Shown here: positions 10,284-21,581 of the stretch, one piece after another
Layout of the letters: every line of letters starts with the position of its first letter
Numbering within the stretch: the stretch's first letter is position 1
NCBI RefSeq assembly: GCF_028640845.1
Contig: NC_080546.1
Span: forward strand, 85,340,757 to 85,404,756
Direction of reading: 5' to 3'
DNA: 64,000 bases
Source: Ahaetulla prasina
Taxonomy: Eukaryota; Chordata; Lepidosauria; Squamata; Colubridae
Program-made: the position numbers and the translations under genes
The notes under the pieces: generated by a model
Told to the model about the DNA's origin: nothing
What the model saw: only the letters and a program-made list of their open reading frames with translations
The model's database searches: none

Positions 10284-10612
10284 AATTCATTGATTGGGGG
10301 GGAAAAAAACTGTAACAGTTTAAATGTAGGAAGAGAAAAGGCCTAACAGCATCAAACTGATGAGTTATTGGGATAAGTTATGGTTGTGCAGAACTGCTGG
10401 GATTCATTTGGTCAGACATTAAGTAAATTAATCAACCAACCAACTCATGCTAGTCCTGCCTGATTAAAAATTGACAGTCTGCTTTCCGAGAATGCAGTGT
10501 ATCAGATATTGTAAAATCTCTATGTTATAGTTTGTCCCAAGAGGAGATCCATCTTACATCTTCACTAAAATGTCTACCAAGGAAGTATAAAAAATTTCCT
10601 CTAAGAAGGAGA
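10284..10612. other. No recognised feature
   Basis: Mixed AT-rich sequence, no repeat family recognised. Confidence 0.45.
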
Positions 10613-10835
10613 AATGTTGTTGTTGTTATTAGTTGCGAAGTTGTGTCCGACCCATCGCGACCCATGGACAACATTCCTCCAGGCCTTCCTGTCCTCTACC
10701 ATCCTCTGGAGTCCATTTAAACTCATGCCTACTGCTTCAGTGACTCCATCCAGCCACCTCGTTCTCTGTCGTCCCCTTCTTCTTTTGCCCTCAATCTTTC
10801 CCAGCATTAGCTCTTCTCCAGTGAGTCCAGTGAGA
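10612..10835 (-). mobile_element. BovB/RTE LINE 3' end, truncated
   Basis: Minus-strand match to the C-terminal end of the BovB ORF seen at 62750-62974, with the WLDGVTEAVGMSLNGLQRMV region (10601-10807 frame). The terminal ACAAC-type repeat appears on plus as GTTGTTGTTGTTATTAG. Only the last about 70 residues are present. Confidence 0.85.
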
Positions 10836-10860
10836 AGGAGAAATAACTGTTTTTATACCC

Positions 10861-11581
10861 TATGAAGATTCTCCATCATCCGGATCGTGGCGCTTTTTCA
10901 AGAGGCAATGGGACTGTCTTTGGTTTTCCTTCAGTAACGACCAGATGGCTGCAAGGAATATTCTCCACCATTCTGTCATGTACCACTCACCCTCCGACGA
11001 CTGGGTCTGGGAAGTCCATATCAGGCGTGGCCACGAAGCCTCTGCAGTTTTGCCAAATTCCTCCGAGGTTTCTCAGGGCAGGCAGGAGTCCAAGTTGTGA
11101 CTTCAGCAAACTAGATGAGACTTTACTTGACTCAAGGTTGGAATGCCAAAAGCAGGTCCTTTATATAGGCTGTGGGGTGTGGCTCCATGACTCAGCATTT
11201 ATCCAGGCCTGCCCCTCCCTTCCTTCTGCTGGCGTCGCCTCTCAGATCTCCAGAAGCGAGGATCTTCCCACTTTGAATTGTCTTCTGCTGTTTGAGAAAG
11301 GGAGGAGTCAGAAGGAGTAGGCCCGAGTAATTCCAATCCGTGGCTGACTTCCTCTGATGGCTGAGCCAACGGAACACACGCCGTATGAGTGAGGTTTGTT
11401 TGTTCATTCCTGACATCCTGTCCGGGCATGGGGCCAGGGCCGGGGGCTGGAGGCATGACAGGCCGTTCATCTTCATTATCAGACTCGGAGTCTGATAGCA
11501 GGCCCGGGAGGAGACGGGAGGGGCCCGGCTGAAGAGAGGAGGGAGGATGAGGCACAACACATTCAGTCGGAACTGAAGAAG
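10861..11581. repeat. PLE-like repeat, split by a solo LTR
   Basis: 10880-10945 is minus-oriented PLE-like sequence (AAGAGGCAATGGGACTG) and 10945-10973 is plus-oriented. The plus piece resumes at 11565 after the LTR and ends in GAACTGAAGAAG, the first half of the stem-loop motif. This is another head-to-head arrangement. Confidence 0.45.
10974..11559 (-). mobile_element. Solo LTR related to LTR-G
   Basis: On plus it starts TGTCATGTACCACTC and ends GAGGCACAACA, with a perfect 5 bp duplication CATTC (10969-10973 and 11560-11564). It aligns end to end with the gypsy LTRs at 40617 and 45333. It keeps TATATAGG (about 11163), GGGGTGTGG and TGACTCA (about 11187), which on the minus strand is the AP-1/CACCC/TATA module. 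Confidence 0.85.
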
Positions 11582-11935
11582 TGTTCTGACCCAGGTGTCA
11601 GAAAAGAACACAGCAGAATCCTTGTCCTGACAAAACCCCTTTTTATTAAGCTCATGTATTCCTCTCGTTCACATCCAGCAAAGTCCCGGCAAACAGTCTT
11701 TCAACGGTAAATTTACAACCACAGACCTTTATCAGGCTTGGAGAGCTGCCAGGCCGATATCTTCCAAACGCAATGCTGTACAAGAAAAGACTTGGTAAGG
11801 AGTCTCTGAGAGTCACGGACAGATCTTCATGCTAATGAAATAAACCAATTGTTTCCTGCAAACTCCACTCCCCTTTCACTCCTCTTTATTCCCTATGGGA
11901 GGGGCCATCACCATCCACCTGTGCCTTTACTCCCA
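11582..11935 (-). mobile_element. LTR-B fragment
   Basis: Starts TGTTCTGACCCAGG like the complete LTR-B at 21757, with the shared blocks ACCCCTTTTTATTAA and GGGAGGGGCCAT. It is cut at about 11935 where PLE-like sequence begins. Confidence 0.65.
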
Positions 11936-12021
11936 AAGATGCTTTTTGAGAGGCAACTGGACTTTCTTTGGGTTTTTTTTCCCCCTTGAAGTTGCTTCAC
12001 TTCTCATCCAAGAAGCTTCTT
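11936..12021 (-). repeat. PLE-like repeat with stem-loop
   Basis: Minus-strand repeat as at 4600-4690. The stem arms GCTTCT and AGAAGT (12016-11999) pair with one G-T. The CTGAAGA box is lost at the junction with the next element. Confidence 0.5.
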
Positions 12022-12477
12022 GTTGTGGCCCACCAGGGCCATCCAACAGTTATCAGCTGCCTTCGGAGTTGGAGATAAGTGGGGCTGAAGAACAGCTGGA
12101 GCCTGTTCCCAATGTGCACATGTGCGGAACTGCCAGGAGAAGGGAACAGTTAAGTAGAACCCACCCCTAATTGGTGGGACCATAAAATAGACAAGAATAA
12201 TAGAAAAGGGAGAAATTAAAGTCCTCGGGGGCATTATAGTTGAAACAGACAAGCTCCTTCCCCATAACACCCCAGACTTAATAACTGTCAATAAGAAAGA
12301 CAAAAGTCTGGATAGCAGTACAGCAGAAGAGAAGAGAAAGAACCAGAGAAGACAACAAAATAGAAATACCTGCAAAGAGAACAACTGGGCTCCCACCATC
12401 TTGGCCTTGAGAAAAAAAATGTAAAAATATGCCTCTCCAATTTCTTGTGGGGGGCCCAGAGGAACATGGGGGTTGTA
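12022..12477 (+). mobile_element. Possible LTR, unclassified
   Basis: Starts TGTTGTGGCCCACC and ends GGTTGTAACA, so it has TG...CA ends and contains an LTR-C-like block (AACAGCTGGAGCCTGTTCCC). No target duplication could be found. Confidence 0.4.
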
Positions 12478-12784
12478 ACATTGGCTGATGCCTCTTCACC
12501 TTTTTAACCAATTTGAATATGTTTAATCATCCTGGCCTCCTTCTAAATTTTTAATTTTTATGTACCATTTTTATAGACGAAGATTTCATTGTACATTGCT
12601 CACAGTCCCTCCCTGAAGAGGGATGGTTCAAAAATGACAACAAAAAAAAAAGCAAAATAAAAATCCATATAGATCTAATTGGATTGCTTCCTAGTTCCAA
12701 AGCTATCTCGATGGAAGATTTTAGATATTAGCATTTATTTATGGTTGGAGGGGGAGATTAAGGGGGGCAGGAAAGGAAAGGAAA
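12478..12784. other. No recognised feature
   Basis: AT-rich sequence without recognised elements. Confidence 0.45.
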
Positions 12785-13330
12785 TGTTCTGTCCTCCTCG
12801 CCTCTGTCCGAACGATGGCTAATTAGCCAGTTCTTATCAGCTCTGGCGACAAAACAGCCAGCGTCTGCCAAGAGCCCTCGTTAGCTGCCAAGATGCTGGT
12901 GAGTCACAAACTTCAGCTCTAGTCAATCAGTGGATTTGCCTGTTACAAAGAGACACAGCAGCTCTTGCTGCCTTTTATATCCTGTGGGGTGTGGCTCCAT
13001 GACTCAGCACTTCCTAGGCCTGCCCCACCCCTGCTTCTGTTGTTCCCGCCTCTCCTGCCTACGAAACCTAGGGTTCAACCAAGCCTGATTGCTGTCAGCT
13101 GGGTCTGCAGGCATGGCCTTGTGGGGGGGGGAGAGTCAGGGGACAGAGGCCTCATTATCTCTTCCACCTGGCCTGTTTCTGGCTCCTGGAGCTGAGCCAG
13201 GGAGGCCGGTGCTTCTGAGGTAAGTCCTGACGGCCCTTCCCCCTCACTATCCAAGTCACTTTCTGGCAGCAGGCCCAGCTCCAAGGCACTTTCGGGCATG
13301 GGGCCAGGTTCAGGGGCTGGAGCCACAACA
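12785..13330 (-). mobile_element. Solo LTR, group LTR-A
   Basis: Plus strand TGTTCTGTCCTCC to GGAGCCACAACA, closely similar to 4785-5299 reversed. It contains ATATCCTGTGGGGTGTGG and TGACTCA (about 13000), the reversed TATA/CACCC/AP-1 module. Flanking 5-mers GGAAA and GAATA do not match well. Confidence 0.75.
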
Positions 13331-13660
13331 GAATAGTGTGAACATTCAGAGTAAAGATCCCTTAGTAACTCTTGATAGTATGTCAGAGAAATTGGCACAC
13401 TAAAAGGCTCATTCAGAAGTGATTTTTAGTTGAATTCATTGTCTCGAGTTTCTAAACCGCTCAGAACTAGCATAATCCTGGGCACGATAATAATATTTCC
13501 ATTATTGGTCTGTAATGTTAAAGAATAATTTCTTTTCATGCTTAAAAAGGTAAAGGGGAAAGAAACAAAGTTCTTGTTCTGTCAGAGGCTTACCGCCATT
13601 TCTCATTTTTCCCCCCTTTGCTGATGTAAAGTTTTCATTCCTACCAATATCTTGTAATAC
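13331..13660. other. No recognised feature
   Basis: Unique-looking sequence. The 107-residue minus frame at 13075-13398 mostly translates the LTR and is not considered a gene. Confidence 0.45.
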
Positions 13661-13666
13661 TGCAAT

Positions 13667-14487
13667 TTAACAGAACAGAACAGAATAGAATAGAATAGAA
13701 TAGAATAGAACAGAACAGAACAGAATAGAATAGAATAGAATAGAATAGAATTTTTATTGGCCAAATGTGATTGGACACACAAGGAATTTGTCTTGGTGCA
13801 TATGCTCTCAGTGTACATAAAAGAAAAGATACCTTCATCAAGGCACAACAGGAGATGAATAGAGATAGACAGGAAGGAAGGAAGGAAGGAAGGAAGGAAG
13901 GAAGGAAGGAAGGAAGGAAGGAAGGAAGGAAGGAAGGAAGGAAGGAAGGAAGGAAGGACATGGATAGAAAGAAGGAGATGAATAGAGGAAGGAAGGAAGT
14001 CTGAGTTCCAGCCAATCAACTATGATTATATGGAAATCCCAGTAGAATAGAATAGAATAGAATAGAATAGAATAGAATAGAATAGAATAGAATAGAATAG
14101 AATAGAATTTTTATTGGCCAAGTGTGATTGGACACACAAGGAATTTGTCTTGGTGCATATGCTCTCAGTGTACATAAAAGAAAATATACCTTCATCAAGG
14201 CACAACAGGAGATGAATAGAGATAGATAGGAAGGAAGGAAGGAAGGAAGGAAGGAAGGAAGGAAGGAAGGAAGGAAGGAAGGAAGGAAGGAAGGAAGGAA
14301 GGAAGGACATGGATAGAAGGAAGGAGATAAATAGAGGAAGGAAGGAAGTCTGAGTTCCAGCCAATCAACTATGATTATATGGAAATCCCAGTAGAATAGA
14401 ATAGAATAGAATAGAATAGAATAGAATAGAATAGAATAGAATAGAATAGAATAGAATAGAATAGAATAGAATAGAATAGAATAGAAT
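13667..14487. repeat. About 350 bp tandem duplication carrying AATAG and AAGG arrays
   Basis: Unit 1 (13667-14041) and unit 2 (14042-14388) each contain an AATAG array, the LINE-A terminus in minus orientation, a GATGAATAGAGATAGA junction, a long AAGG array and a TCCAGCCAATCAACTATG block. A third AATAG array (14393-14487) begins the next LINE-A copy. The units differ mainly in array length and pentamer variants (CAGAA in unit 1). Confidence 0.85.
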
Positions 14488-15294
14488 TTTTATTGGCCAA
14501 GTGTGATTGGACACACAAGGAATTTGTCTTAGTGCATATGCAGTGTACATAAAAGAAAAAATACCTTCATCAAGGTACAACATTTACAACACAAATGATG
14601 GTCAATATATCAATATAAATCATAAGGATTGCCAGCAACAAAGTTACAGCCATACAGTCATAAGTGGAAAGAGATGGGTGATGGGAACGATGAGAAGATT
14701 AATAGTAGTGCAGATTTAGTAAATAGTTTGACAGTGTTGAGGGAATTATTGTTGTGTCTTGCCCGCCCTCAGAGCAGCCGGGGCCTTCTTACCTGCTCCC
14801 GCACACTGAGGAATGTATGCCTCCCGGTCCCAGTCCTGACTCCATGCCCACACAAACTGCAGAAGAAGGAGCATCTCCCTGCCCCAGCCCTGACTCCATG
14901 CCCAGGCAAACGGAGCAGCTAGACCCCTCCCCCTCCTCCACAGCAGGTGAGCCTGAGGAGGGTTTATTACCAACAGCTGATTGGTGTGACCCTCGCATCA
15001 GAAGATTGGAGAGGCGGAGGCTACAGAGGGAAGGGAGGGGCAGGCCTTAATGAGTGCTGAGTCATGGAGCCACACCCCATGGCCTATATAAAGGATCTAC
15101 TTTCTGGCAGTCTCTGAGTCAGGCAAAAGTCAAACTTATCTTGCTGAAGTCACTTACTGGTCTCCTGCCTGCTCTGAGGACTTTGCTAGGACTTTGGGCA
15201 GAGCTGCAGAGGCACGCCTGATTCGGATTTCCCGGACCCAGCCGTCAGCGGAGGAGTGGGACACGACAATTATTTGTTTAGCAGAGTGATGTGC
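14393..15294 (-). mobile_element. LINE-A 3' end, split by a solo LTR
   Basis: About 19 AATAG units (14393-14487), then the LINE-A 3' UTR to 14749. The LINE text resumes after the LTR at 15269 with ATTATTTGTTTAGCAGAGTG, as in 510-540. Confidence 0.85.
14750..15268 (+). mobile_element. Solo LTR-G of the Ty3/gypsy element
   Basis: Starts TGTTGTGTCTTGCC and ends GGGACACGACA, with a perfect 5 bp duplication ATTAT (14745-14749, 15269-15273). It aligns over its full length with the two LTRs of the full element at 40617-45835, in the opposite orientation. Promoter module: TGAGTCA (about 15059), CCACACCCC, CTATATAAAGG (about 15084). Confidence 0.92.
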
Positions 15295-15302
15295 TGCCCA
15301 AC

Positions 15303-15492
15303 CAATGGTGGGTTTCCAATATTCTTACCACTGGTTCGCCGTATGTGTGCATGCCATGGATGTGCTTTGATCGCGCACAGGCCTTCCATGCATGTGCCCA
15401 GCCTTGAAAATGTGCCTAAATAGGGCGGCATAGAGCCGATCTCCACTACCAGTTCACACAAACCGGTACAAACCAGCTGAATGCCACCTCTG
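15303..15492. mobile_element. MITE-h
   Basis: Ends CAATGGTGGG and GAATGCCACCTCTG. Flanking 8-mers TGCCCAAC and TGCCCTGC agree at six of eight positions. The interior resembles 2127-2422 (ACAAACCGGTACAAACCAGC). Confidence 0.75.
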
Positions 15493-15543
15493 TGCCCTGC
15501 TCACTCACACACCCATGTAAGTGGGTTTTAGAGAGTGTATTAA

Positions 15544-16131
15544 TGTTCCCCAGCTGTTCCCTTCATCCAGCCTGAGAACTGTCCCGAATAAAGCCATCCA
15601 CAAGCAGATCAAGGTTAGTCCACAAGGCAATGGCCAGAAAGTCCACCAAATAATAAGCAAGTCCACCAAACAAATTTAAAGCCACCAGGCAAAAGTATAT
15701 CCACAAGAGCTCACTTGGCAAGAGAAGTTCAGAGTCTCCAAGGCAGCAAGTCAAACAGGAAGCACGAAAAATACAAAGCCATAAACCAAACAGGTTGTTC
15801 CCAGCAATGCCTCCCTCTGCCTGCTGTGATAGATAGCTTTCCAGTGCAGCCCATCAAGATGGGCAGCGACTTCTCCTGGAATAATCTGGCAGATCTCCTT
15901 TGCTCTTGTCTTTTCTCTGCCCTGCGTGCTCTTGGATCCACCACAGAAGGCAGCTCCTCCTCTTTATTGACCTACAAACAGTCCTCAGATGAAGCCTTCC
16001 ATAAATATCTTTTGGACGGTATTTCAGAGTCATTAATTAACCCTGCCAGGAATGTGCCAGGAATGAACTCATCCTCCTTCGAGACAGCCTCCGTGGAAGA
16101 GTCAGAGGTGTCATCCAAGAGAGACATCACA
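15544..16131 (-). mobile_element. Possible LTR, unclassified
   Basis: Plus strand TGTTCCCCAGC to GAGACATCACA, about 590 bp with TG...CA ends, positioned against a CR1 fragment. No matching target duplication (ATTAA versus GAATA). A 140-residue plus frame (15715-16137) resembles no family I know and is probably chance. Confidence 0.35.
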
Positions 16132-16170
16132 GAATAACAAAATTAGAAGGGACCTTGGAGGTCTTCTAGT
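16132..16170 (-). mobile_element. CR1 3' terminal fragment
   Basis: AGAAGGGACCTTGGAGGTC on plus is the reversed CR1 terminus, only about 40 bp long. Confidence 0.7.
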
Positions 16171-16961
16171 CCAACGTTCTCCTGGATGATCGGCTGTCCC
16201 TAGAAGAACATTTGATGGCCGTTGCCAGGGGAGCATTTTATGGCCGTCGCCAGTTGTGCCCCTTCCTTGACCAGGACTCCTTACGCACGGTCACTCACGC
16301 CCTCGTTACTTCCCGCCTGGACTATTGCAATGCTCTCTACATGGGGCTCCCCTTGAAAAGCACCAGGAGGCTCCAGCTAGTTCAGAATGTGGCTGCGTGG
16401 GTGATAGAGGGAGCACCGCGTTGCTCCCATATAACACTTATCCTGCGTGGCCTGCACTGGCTGCCGGTAGCCTTCCAGGTGCAATTCAAGGTGTTAGTGA
16501 CCACCTTTAAAGCGCTCCATGGCTTAGGACCGGGTTATCTACGAGACCACCTTCTGCCACCGATAGCCTCCCAATGACTTGTGTGCTCCCACAGAGTGAG
16601 CCTGCTCAGGATGCCGTCGACCAAACAATGTCGGTTGGCGGCCCCCAGGGGGAGAGCCTTCTCTGTGGCAGGAACCGCCCTTTGGAATGAGCTGCCTCCA
16701 GGGTTACGCCAACTCCCTGACCTCCGGACCTTCAAACGTGAACTGAAGACTTTATTATTTCATCATGCGGGACTAGCCTAAGTGTATTTTAATTGTAATT
16801 TTAAAGGGGTTTTATGTCGGTCTACGACCGTTTTAGTTAATTTGGCCTACTAAATGTTTGTTTTTAATTCTTTTTAAATTTGTTATTTATCTTCTGTGTT
16901 TTAATATGGCTGTAAACCACCCTGAGTCCTTCGGGAGAAGGGCGGTATAGAAATTAAATTA

Positions 16962-17016
<55 letters not shown>

Positions 17017-17017
17017 A
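16171..17017 (+). mobile_element. L2 LINE 3' part (RT C-terminus, 3' UTR, AAAT tail)
   Basis: The frame at 16212-16577 encodes the L2 signature THALVTSRLDYCNALYMGLP and LHWLPVAFQVQFKVLV. A second frame (16581-16781) holds GRAFSVAGTALWNELPPGLR, so one frame break lies between them near 16575. The 3' UTR ends CCCTGAGTCCTTCGGGAGAA then GGGCGGTATAGAAATT, followed by (AAAT)11 to 17014. The palm motifs are missing (5' truncation). Confidence 0.9.
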
Positions 17018-17213
17018 CGAACCTCCAGCTCAAGCATGAAACCCTATAGCATTTCGATGCCATAATGGGAAGAGGATTTCCTTTGGCTCACCTTAATGAG
17101 ACAAATTATCTCTCATGGAGCTTAAAAACTGGAGAGGTTTCCCAATCTAGTTTACAGCTCTGTTATTTGGCAGCGGTTGTCTACAAATTTCCCATCAAAT
17201 CCAAGTTCTGTAC

Positions 17214-17575
17214 TAGATGTTTGCAACCTTAAACACTCAAAGAGCCATTTGGACCCGTTTCCCACAGAAAAGAAAACACCGGGAGCCACAAAACCCTTCC
17301 CGTGCCTGACTATTTTTTGAGCGGCCACAAAACTAGCATATGCAGTTGTATTAAATGTTCTGTTTTCTTATGAAACTTTTCTTTTCTTGGATTTATCCAT
17401 GGTTGGCCTATCAGGGGTTGAAAAGCTCAATAAATCGCATGCCAATGGGTGTCGCACATTGGTGGTTGTGACACATATTTTGAGTGACAGGGAGCCGCAG
17501 CAGAGGGGTGAAAAAAGAGCCACATGCGGCTCCAGAGCCACATGCGGCTCCAGAGCTGCAGGTTGCTGACCCCTG
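17214..17575. mobile_element. MITE-g, hAT-like
   Basis: Left end TTTGCAACCTTAAACACTC, right end GCAGGTTGCTGACCCCTG, flanked by TTCTGTAC and TTCTATAC (seven of eight). The interior has the GAGCCACATGCGGCTCCAG block, tandemly repeated once here. Same family as 50066-50474. Confidence 0.8.
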
Positions 17576-17583
17576 TTCTATAC

Positions 17584-18717
17584 CTACCTCAGATGAACCG
17601 GATTGTGCCACCTGCAGAGTCCCAGATGAGTTAACAGTCCATTTTCGGGACCAGCTTCATCCCTCTTACGATGTTCATGCTGAACCAGTTACAAGAGGTT
17701 ATTCGGGTAGAAAAATGACCATCTTTCCGATAAATAGTCTATGTTTTTTTTTTTTTACTGGGGCTCACACAGTTTCAGCCGAGGGAGGCAGCGACAGCTT
17801 TCAACCTTGGATCAGTCAATCTCCAATTTAAAGATGTGTCCCGCTGGCAGACAAAATGAATTCCAATTCATTAGTTTCTTGATAAGTGTTCAATTTTCCT
17901 CGGCTTCTATCTAAATAGGATGCTGGTCATTGAGTAGTGTCTCTCTACTTTCTCATTAGTATTTCTATTTGCAATTTACCTTCCGTGCGACACCATATGT
18001 TTTATACATTGCTATGTTAGCCTTGACAATTCTGCCTCTGGAGTATACTAATAATATCACTTTAGAGGAGTTGGGCCTAGTATTTGCTTGATTAGTAAAT
18101 ATGAACATGTGAAAAGGTTGTGTTTACGGGGTGGGGGGTGGGAAATGATAGCGGCTTTTGAAGGTAATAGTTGCACTTGGCTCTGTATGATTGATCTCAC
18201 CTTTCATACATGTCTACTGGGCTGTAAGAGTGAAGTATTTGTTGTTCAAAATATGTCCGTCCAGCAATTTCCAAGCAAGCCTCTTGATATTTGCTGTGGG
18301 TAATGATGTACTTGTTCTTCAGTAATTCCATTTTCCCTGCTTGATAAAACGTTTGAAGTTTCCAATAGCCCATATCATTATCGCTGTTTTGCTGTCAAAG
18401 AGAATGGTGACCTTGATCGTCACTTTTCTTTGAGCTGTTCTTCCCCGCCCTAGTTCAAAAGAGAGAGGGAGGGAGAGGGAGGGAGGGAAAGAGAGAGAGA
18501 AAGAGAGAGAGAGAGATCTAAATATTTCAGCCCCAGTCACAGCTACTTAAAAAAGAAAAAAAAAAGAGAGAAATAATTATCTGACATTGGCAACTCACCT
18601 TTAAAGGCACCTTAGATGTTTACCTATTTTGATTTTGTAAGGGAGAGAAACAATTTTGCAATTTCCATATCGAGATCACCTTCGTACGGTTGCCGATGGA
18701 AAGGTACCCGAGGGGAA
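17584..18717. other. Mostly unique sequence with a GA-rich tract
   Basis: No gene recognised. A GA/GGGA tract lies at about 18460-18516. Frames of 60-115 residues here show no family features. Confidence 0.5.
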
Positions 18718-19312
18718 TTAGAATAGAATAGAATAGAATTTTTTATTGGCCAAGTGTGATTGGACACACAAGGAATTTGTCTTTGGTGCATAGGCTCTCA
18801 GTGTACATAAAAGAAAAGATACCTTCATCAAGGTACAACATTTACAACACAATTGATGGTCAGTATATCAATATAAATCGTAAGGATTGCCAGCAACAAA
18901 GTTACAGTCATACAGTCATAAGTGGAAAGAGATTGGTGATGGGAACTATGAGAAGATTAATAGTAGTGCAGATTTAGTAAATAGTTTGACAGTGTTGAGG
19001 GAATTATTTTTTTAGCAGAATGATGGCCTTTGGGAAAAAACTGTTCTTGTGTCTAGTTGTTCTGTTGTGCAGTGCTCTATAGCGTCGTTTTGAGGGTAGG
19101 AGTTGAAACAGTTTATGTCCAGGATGTGAGGGGTCTGTAAATATTTTCACAGCCCTCTTCTTGATTTGTGCAGTGTACAGATCCTCAATGGAAGGCAGGT
19201 TGGTAGCAATTATTTTTTCTGCAGTTCTAATTATCCTCTGAAGTCTGTGTTTTTCTTGTTGGGTTGCAGAACTGAACCAGACAGTTATAGAGGTGCAAAT
19301 GACAGACTCAAT
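18718..19312 (-). mobile_element. LINE-A 3' end, truncated before the RT C-terminus
   Basis: AATAG tail of only three units at 18719-18736, then the full LINE-A 3' UTR and the start of the C-terminal coding part (compare 500-830). It breaks off at about 19312. Confidence 0.85.
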
Positions 19313-19368
19313 TAGGAATTCATGCTAAATTCATCGTCCACCAATTTGATCTAAACTTTTTGGAGACA

Positions 19369-19411
19369 GGTAGTCCTCGACGTACAACAGTTCACGTAAC
19401 AATAACAATTT
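19369..19411. mobile_element. MITE-t end fragment
   Basis: ACAGGTAGTCCTCGACGTAC is the conserved terminus seen at 60633 and 55820; only about 40 bp remain. Confidence 0.5.
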
Positions 19412-19765
19412 GTCTGAATTGGTTTAGGGTTTCCTGCTTGAGTAGAGGGTTGGAGTAGAAGACAGTGGTGAAATCCATTATTTTTTACTACTGGTTCTGT
19501 GGGTGTGGCTGGGTGGACGTGGTGTGGCTTGGTGGGCGTGGCTTGGTGGGCATGGCAGGGGAAGGATACTGCAAAATCTCCATCTCCTCCCCACTCCCAG
19601 GGGAAGGATATTGCAAAATCACTATTCCCACCCCACTCTGGGGCCAGCCAGAGGTAGTGTTTGCCGGTTCTCCAAACTGCTCAAACTTTCTGCTACTAGT
19701 TCTCCAGAACCTGTGAAAACCTGCTGGATTTCACCCCTGGTAGAAGACCTGCAAGGTCCCCTAGG
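19412..19765 (+). mobile_element. CR1 3' fragment, split by a MITE
   Basis: TTTAGGGTTTCCTGCTTGAG and GGGTTGGAGTAGAAGA, then after the MITE CCTGCAAGGTCCCC. The MITE sits in the GTAGAAGA word. Confidence 0.75.
19463..19739. mobile_element. MITE-h with perfect target duplication
   Basis: CAGTGGTGAAATCC to GGATTTCACCCCTG, flanked by GTAGAAGA on both sides (19455-19462, 19740-19747). It has two units of the 41 bp GGATA-TTGCAAAATC-type minisatellite that is expanded at 57922-58431. Confidence 0.92.
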
Positions 19766-19796
19766 TGACTAGTTACTAGGTCCTGTTCAGAGCCCA

Positions 19797-20422
19797 TGTT
19801 GTGACCTAGGCCCAAGTAGGTAGTAGGAAACTGAGTCAGTGTAAAAACAAACCAACTTTATTAGCACAGCTAAGAATTAACTCATTCTCAGCATAATCTA
19901 AACTAAATTAAAGCAAATTCCTCATAACACAATTCCTCAGTCCTATAACCAACCTTGGTCCAATTAGGCAAACTGCCAAAGGCCTTTCTTGGCAAAAGTT
20001 CAGAAGACACCAATACGAAACCAAGGCAACAAGACAAAGCTATCGACGTTGTTTTCCGGTAAAGAATCCAAATGCCGTCGCTGGTCTTTTAAGCCTTATG
20101 GGAGGGGCCAATCATCTCTTGGCCCTGCTCCCGAGATGTCCTCTCTGCTTTAGCTTCTCTTGCCTTCTTGCAGCTCTTCTCATGCATGCATTAGGAACAG
20201 GCTCCTCCTGTTCCTCTGCCTCACTATTGTCTCACTATTGTCAGCCTCTGGAGGCTCCGGAGTCTGCACATCACTCCCAATGGCCTTGGTCCCACCTCTG
20301 CCTCCAACGCAGAGCCCTCATCCAGGCCTTGCCCAGCCTCCAAGATTGGCCCATGCTCTTCCTCAGCCTCATTGCTATCTGACTCCATTGCCAGCTCCGC
20401 AGGCTGCTGGCAGACCACAATA
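19797..20422 (-). mobile_element. Solo LTR-C
   Basis: TGTTGTGACCTAGG to CAGACCACAATA with a perfect GCCCA duplication (19792-19796, 20423-20427). About 626 bp, the same family as 20978 and 38838. Confidence 0.88.
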
Positions 20423-20427
20423 GCCCA

Positions 20428-20972
20428 TTGGGCAGGAAGTGTGTACCAACAGTTTCGATCATTTGCACCCCAAGGGACATGACACATATTTGAATAAGGC
20501 CTGTTGCAGAAGCTACAGTCTTCTGATAGCTACATCATGCAAAGGTTATTTTTTAAAAATATATATATGCCAAAATATTATTTGTCTGAAACAGAATCTA
20601 ACTGTAACCTAAGCATACCTGGGATCATCTTTCTTTATTATTTTGAGTCATGTCTCCATGATATTAAGCTTAAGCTCATGAGTGAGATTTGCTTTTCTTG
20701 GCCTTCGTTGCATCACCGATAAAACAGCATTTTTCTTCCTTATTAACCTTACCCTGTCCTTGGATGGCAATCAGGTGACTGCGGTGACTTAAAACAGAGG
20801 AAATCAAGGCCGGAGAGAGTTCGGCAACGGGGTCAGCAAATTTGATGCTGCTGTACCGTTTCTGACAGTTCAAAGTTGGGCGGCTAGCATTTCAGCTCAG
20901 CGGTGAGAAAAAAGCTTTGAGAGGTACTATATATTGTAAGCAGGGACTAGTTTCTTAAGTCTGAATCACAAC
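20428..20972. other. No recognised feature
   Basis: Unique-looking AT-rich sequence with no credible coding frame. Confidence 0.45.
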
Positions 20973-20977
20973 CAAAG

Positions 20978-21581
20978 TGTTGTGGTCCGCCAGCAGCCTG
21001 TGGACCTGGCAGCAGAGTCAGAGAGTGAGGAGGCTGGGGAGGACCATGGGCCAGTCCCGGAGTCAGGGGAAGGCCCGGATGAGGGCTCTACATCAGAGGC
21101 AGAGATGGGGTCAAAGCCATCTGGGAGCGATGCATGGACTCTGGAGCCTCCAGAGGCAGACAGCAGAGAGGCAGAGGAACAGAAGGAGCCTGTTCCTAGT
21201 GCACGCATGCGAAGAACTGACAGAAGGCAAGAAAAACTGAAGCAAAAAGGACAACTCGGGACTAAGGCCAGAAGATGATTGGCCACTCCCATAAGGCTTA
21301 AAAGAGCAGCAACGAGCTGTTGGGTTCTTTGTAGAAAAGCAATGTTGATTTCCGTGCTTCTTGTCAGCATCTCTTGAACTTTGTGGGTTTTTTTGCCAAA
21401 AAAAGCCTTTGGCAGGTTGCCAAAGACATCAGAGGTTGGTGATAAGGTCGGTGGACTGGTTATTAAGAATTTTGTTTTGAACGAAGCTGAGAATGAATTA
21501 ATTCTCAGATGTTTTACTAAAATAAGTTTGTTGAGGACTGAATTGTGTTTAGTAATCACTACTTGTGCCTTGATCACAACA
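20978..21581 (+). mobile_element. Solo LTR-C
   Basis: TGTTGTGGTCCGCC to CTTGATCACAACA with a perfect CAAAG duplication (20973-20977, 21582-21586). Promoter-like order: GATTGGCCACTCC (CCAAT-type, about 21276) then GGCTTAAAAGAG (TATA-like, about 21296). The 98-residue frame at 20982-21278 is LTR sequence. Confidence 0.9.

Noticed and set aside
13880..13958. Regular repeat arrays suggesting a CRISPR or satellite
   Set aside because: Simple AAGG and AATAG microsatellites without spacers; the genome is clearly eukaryotic.
15544..16131. Target-site duplication for the possible LTR
   Set aside because: Flanking 5-mers ATTAA and GAATA do not match, so the LTR call is kept tentative.
15715..16137. 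140-residue plus-strand frame, possible host exon
   Set aside because: No recognisable domain, and it lies in a TG...CA bounded block resembling an LTR.
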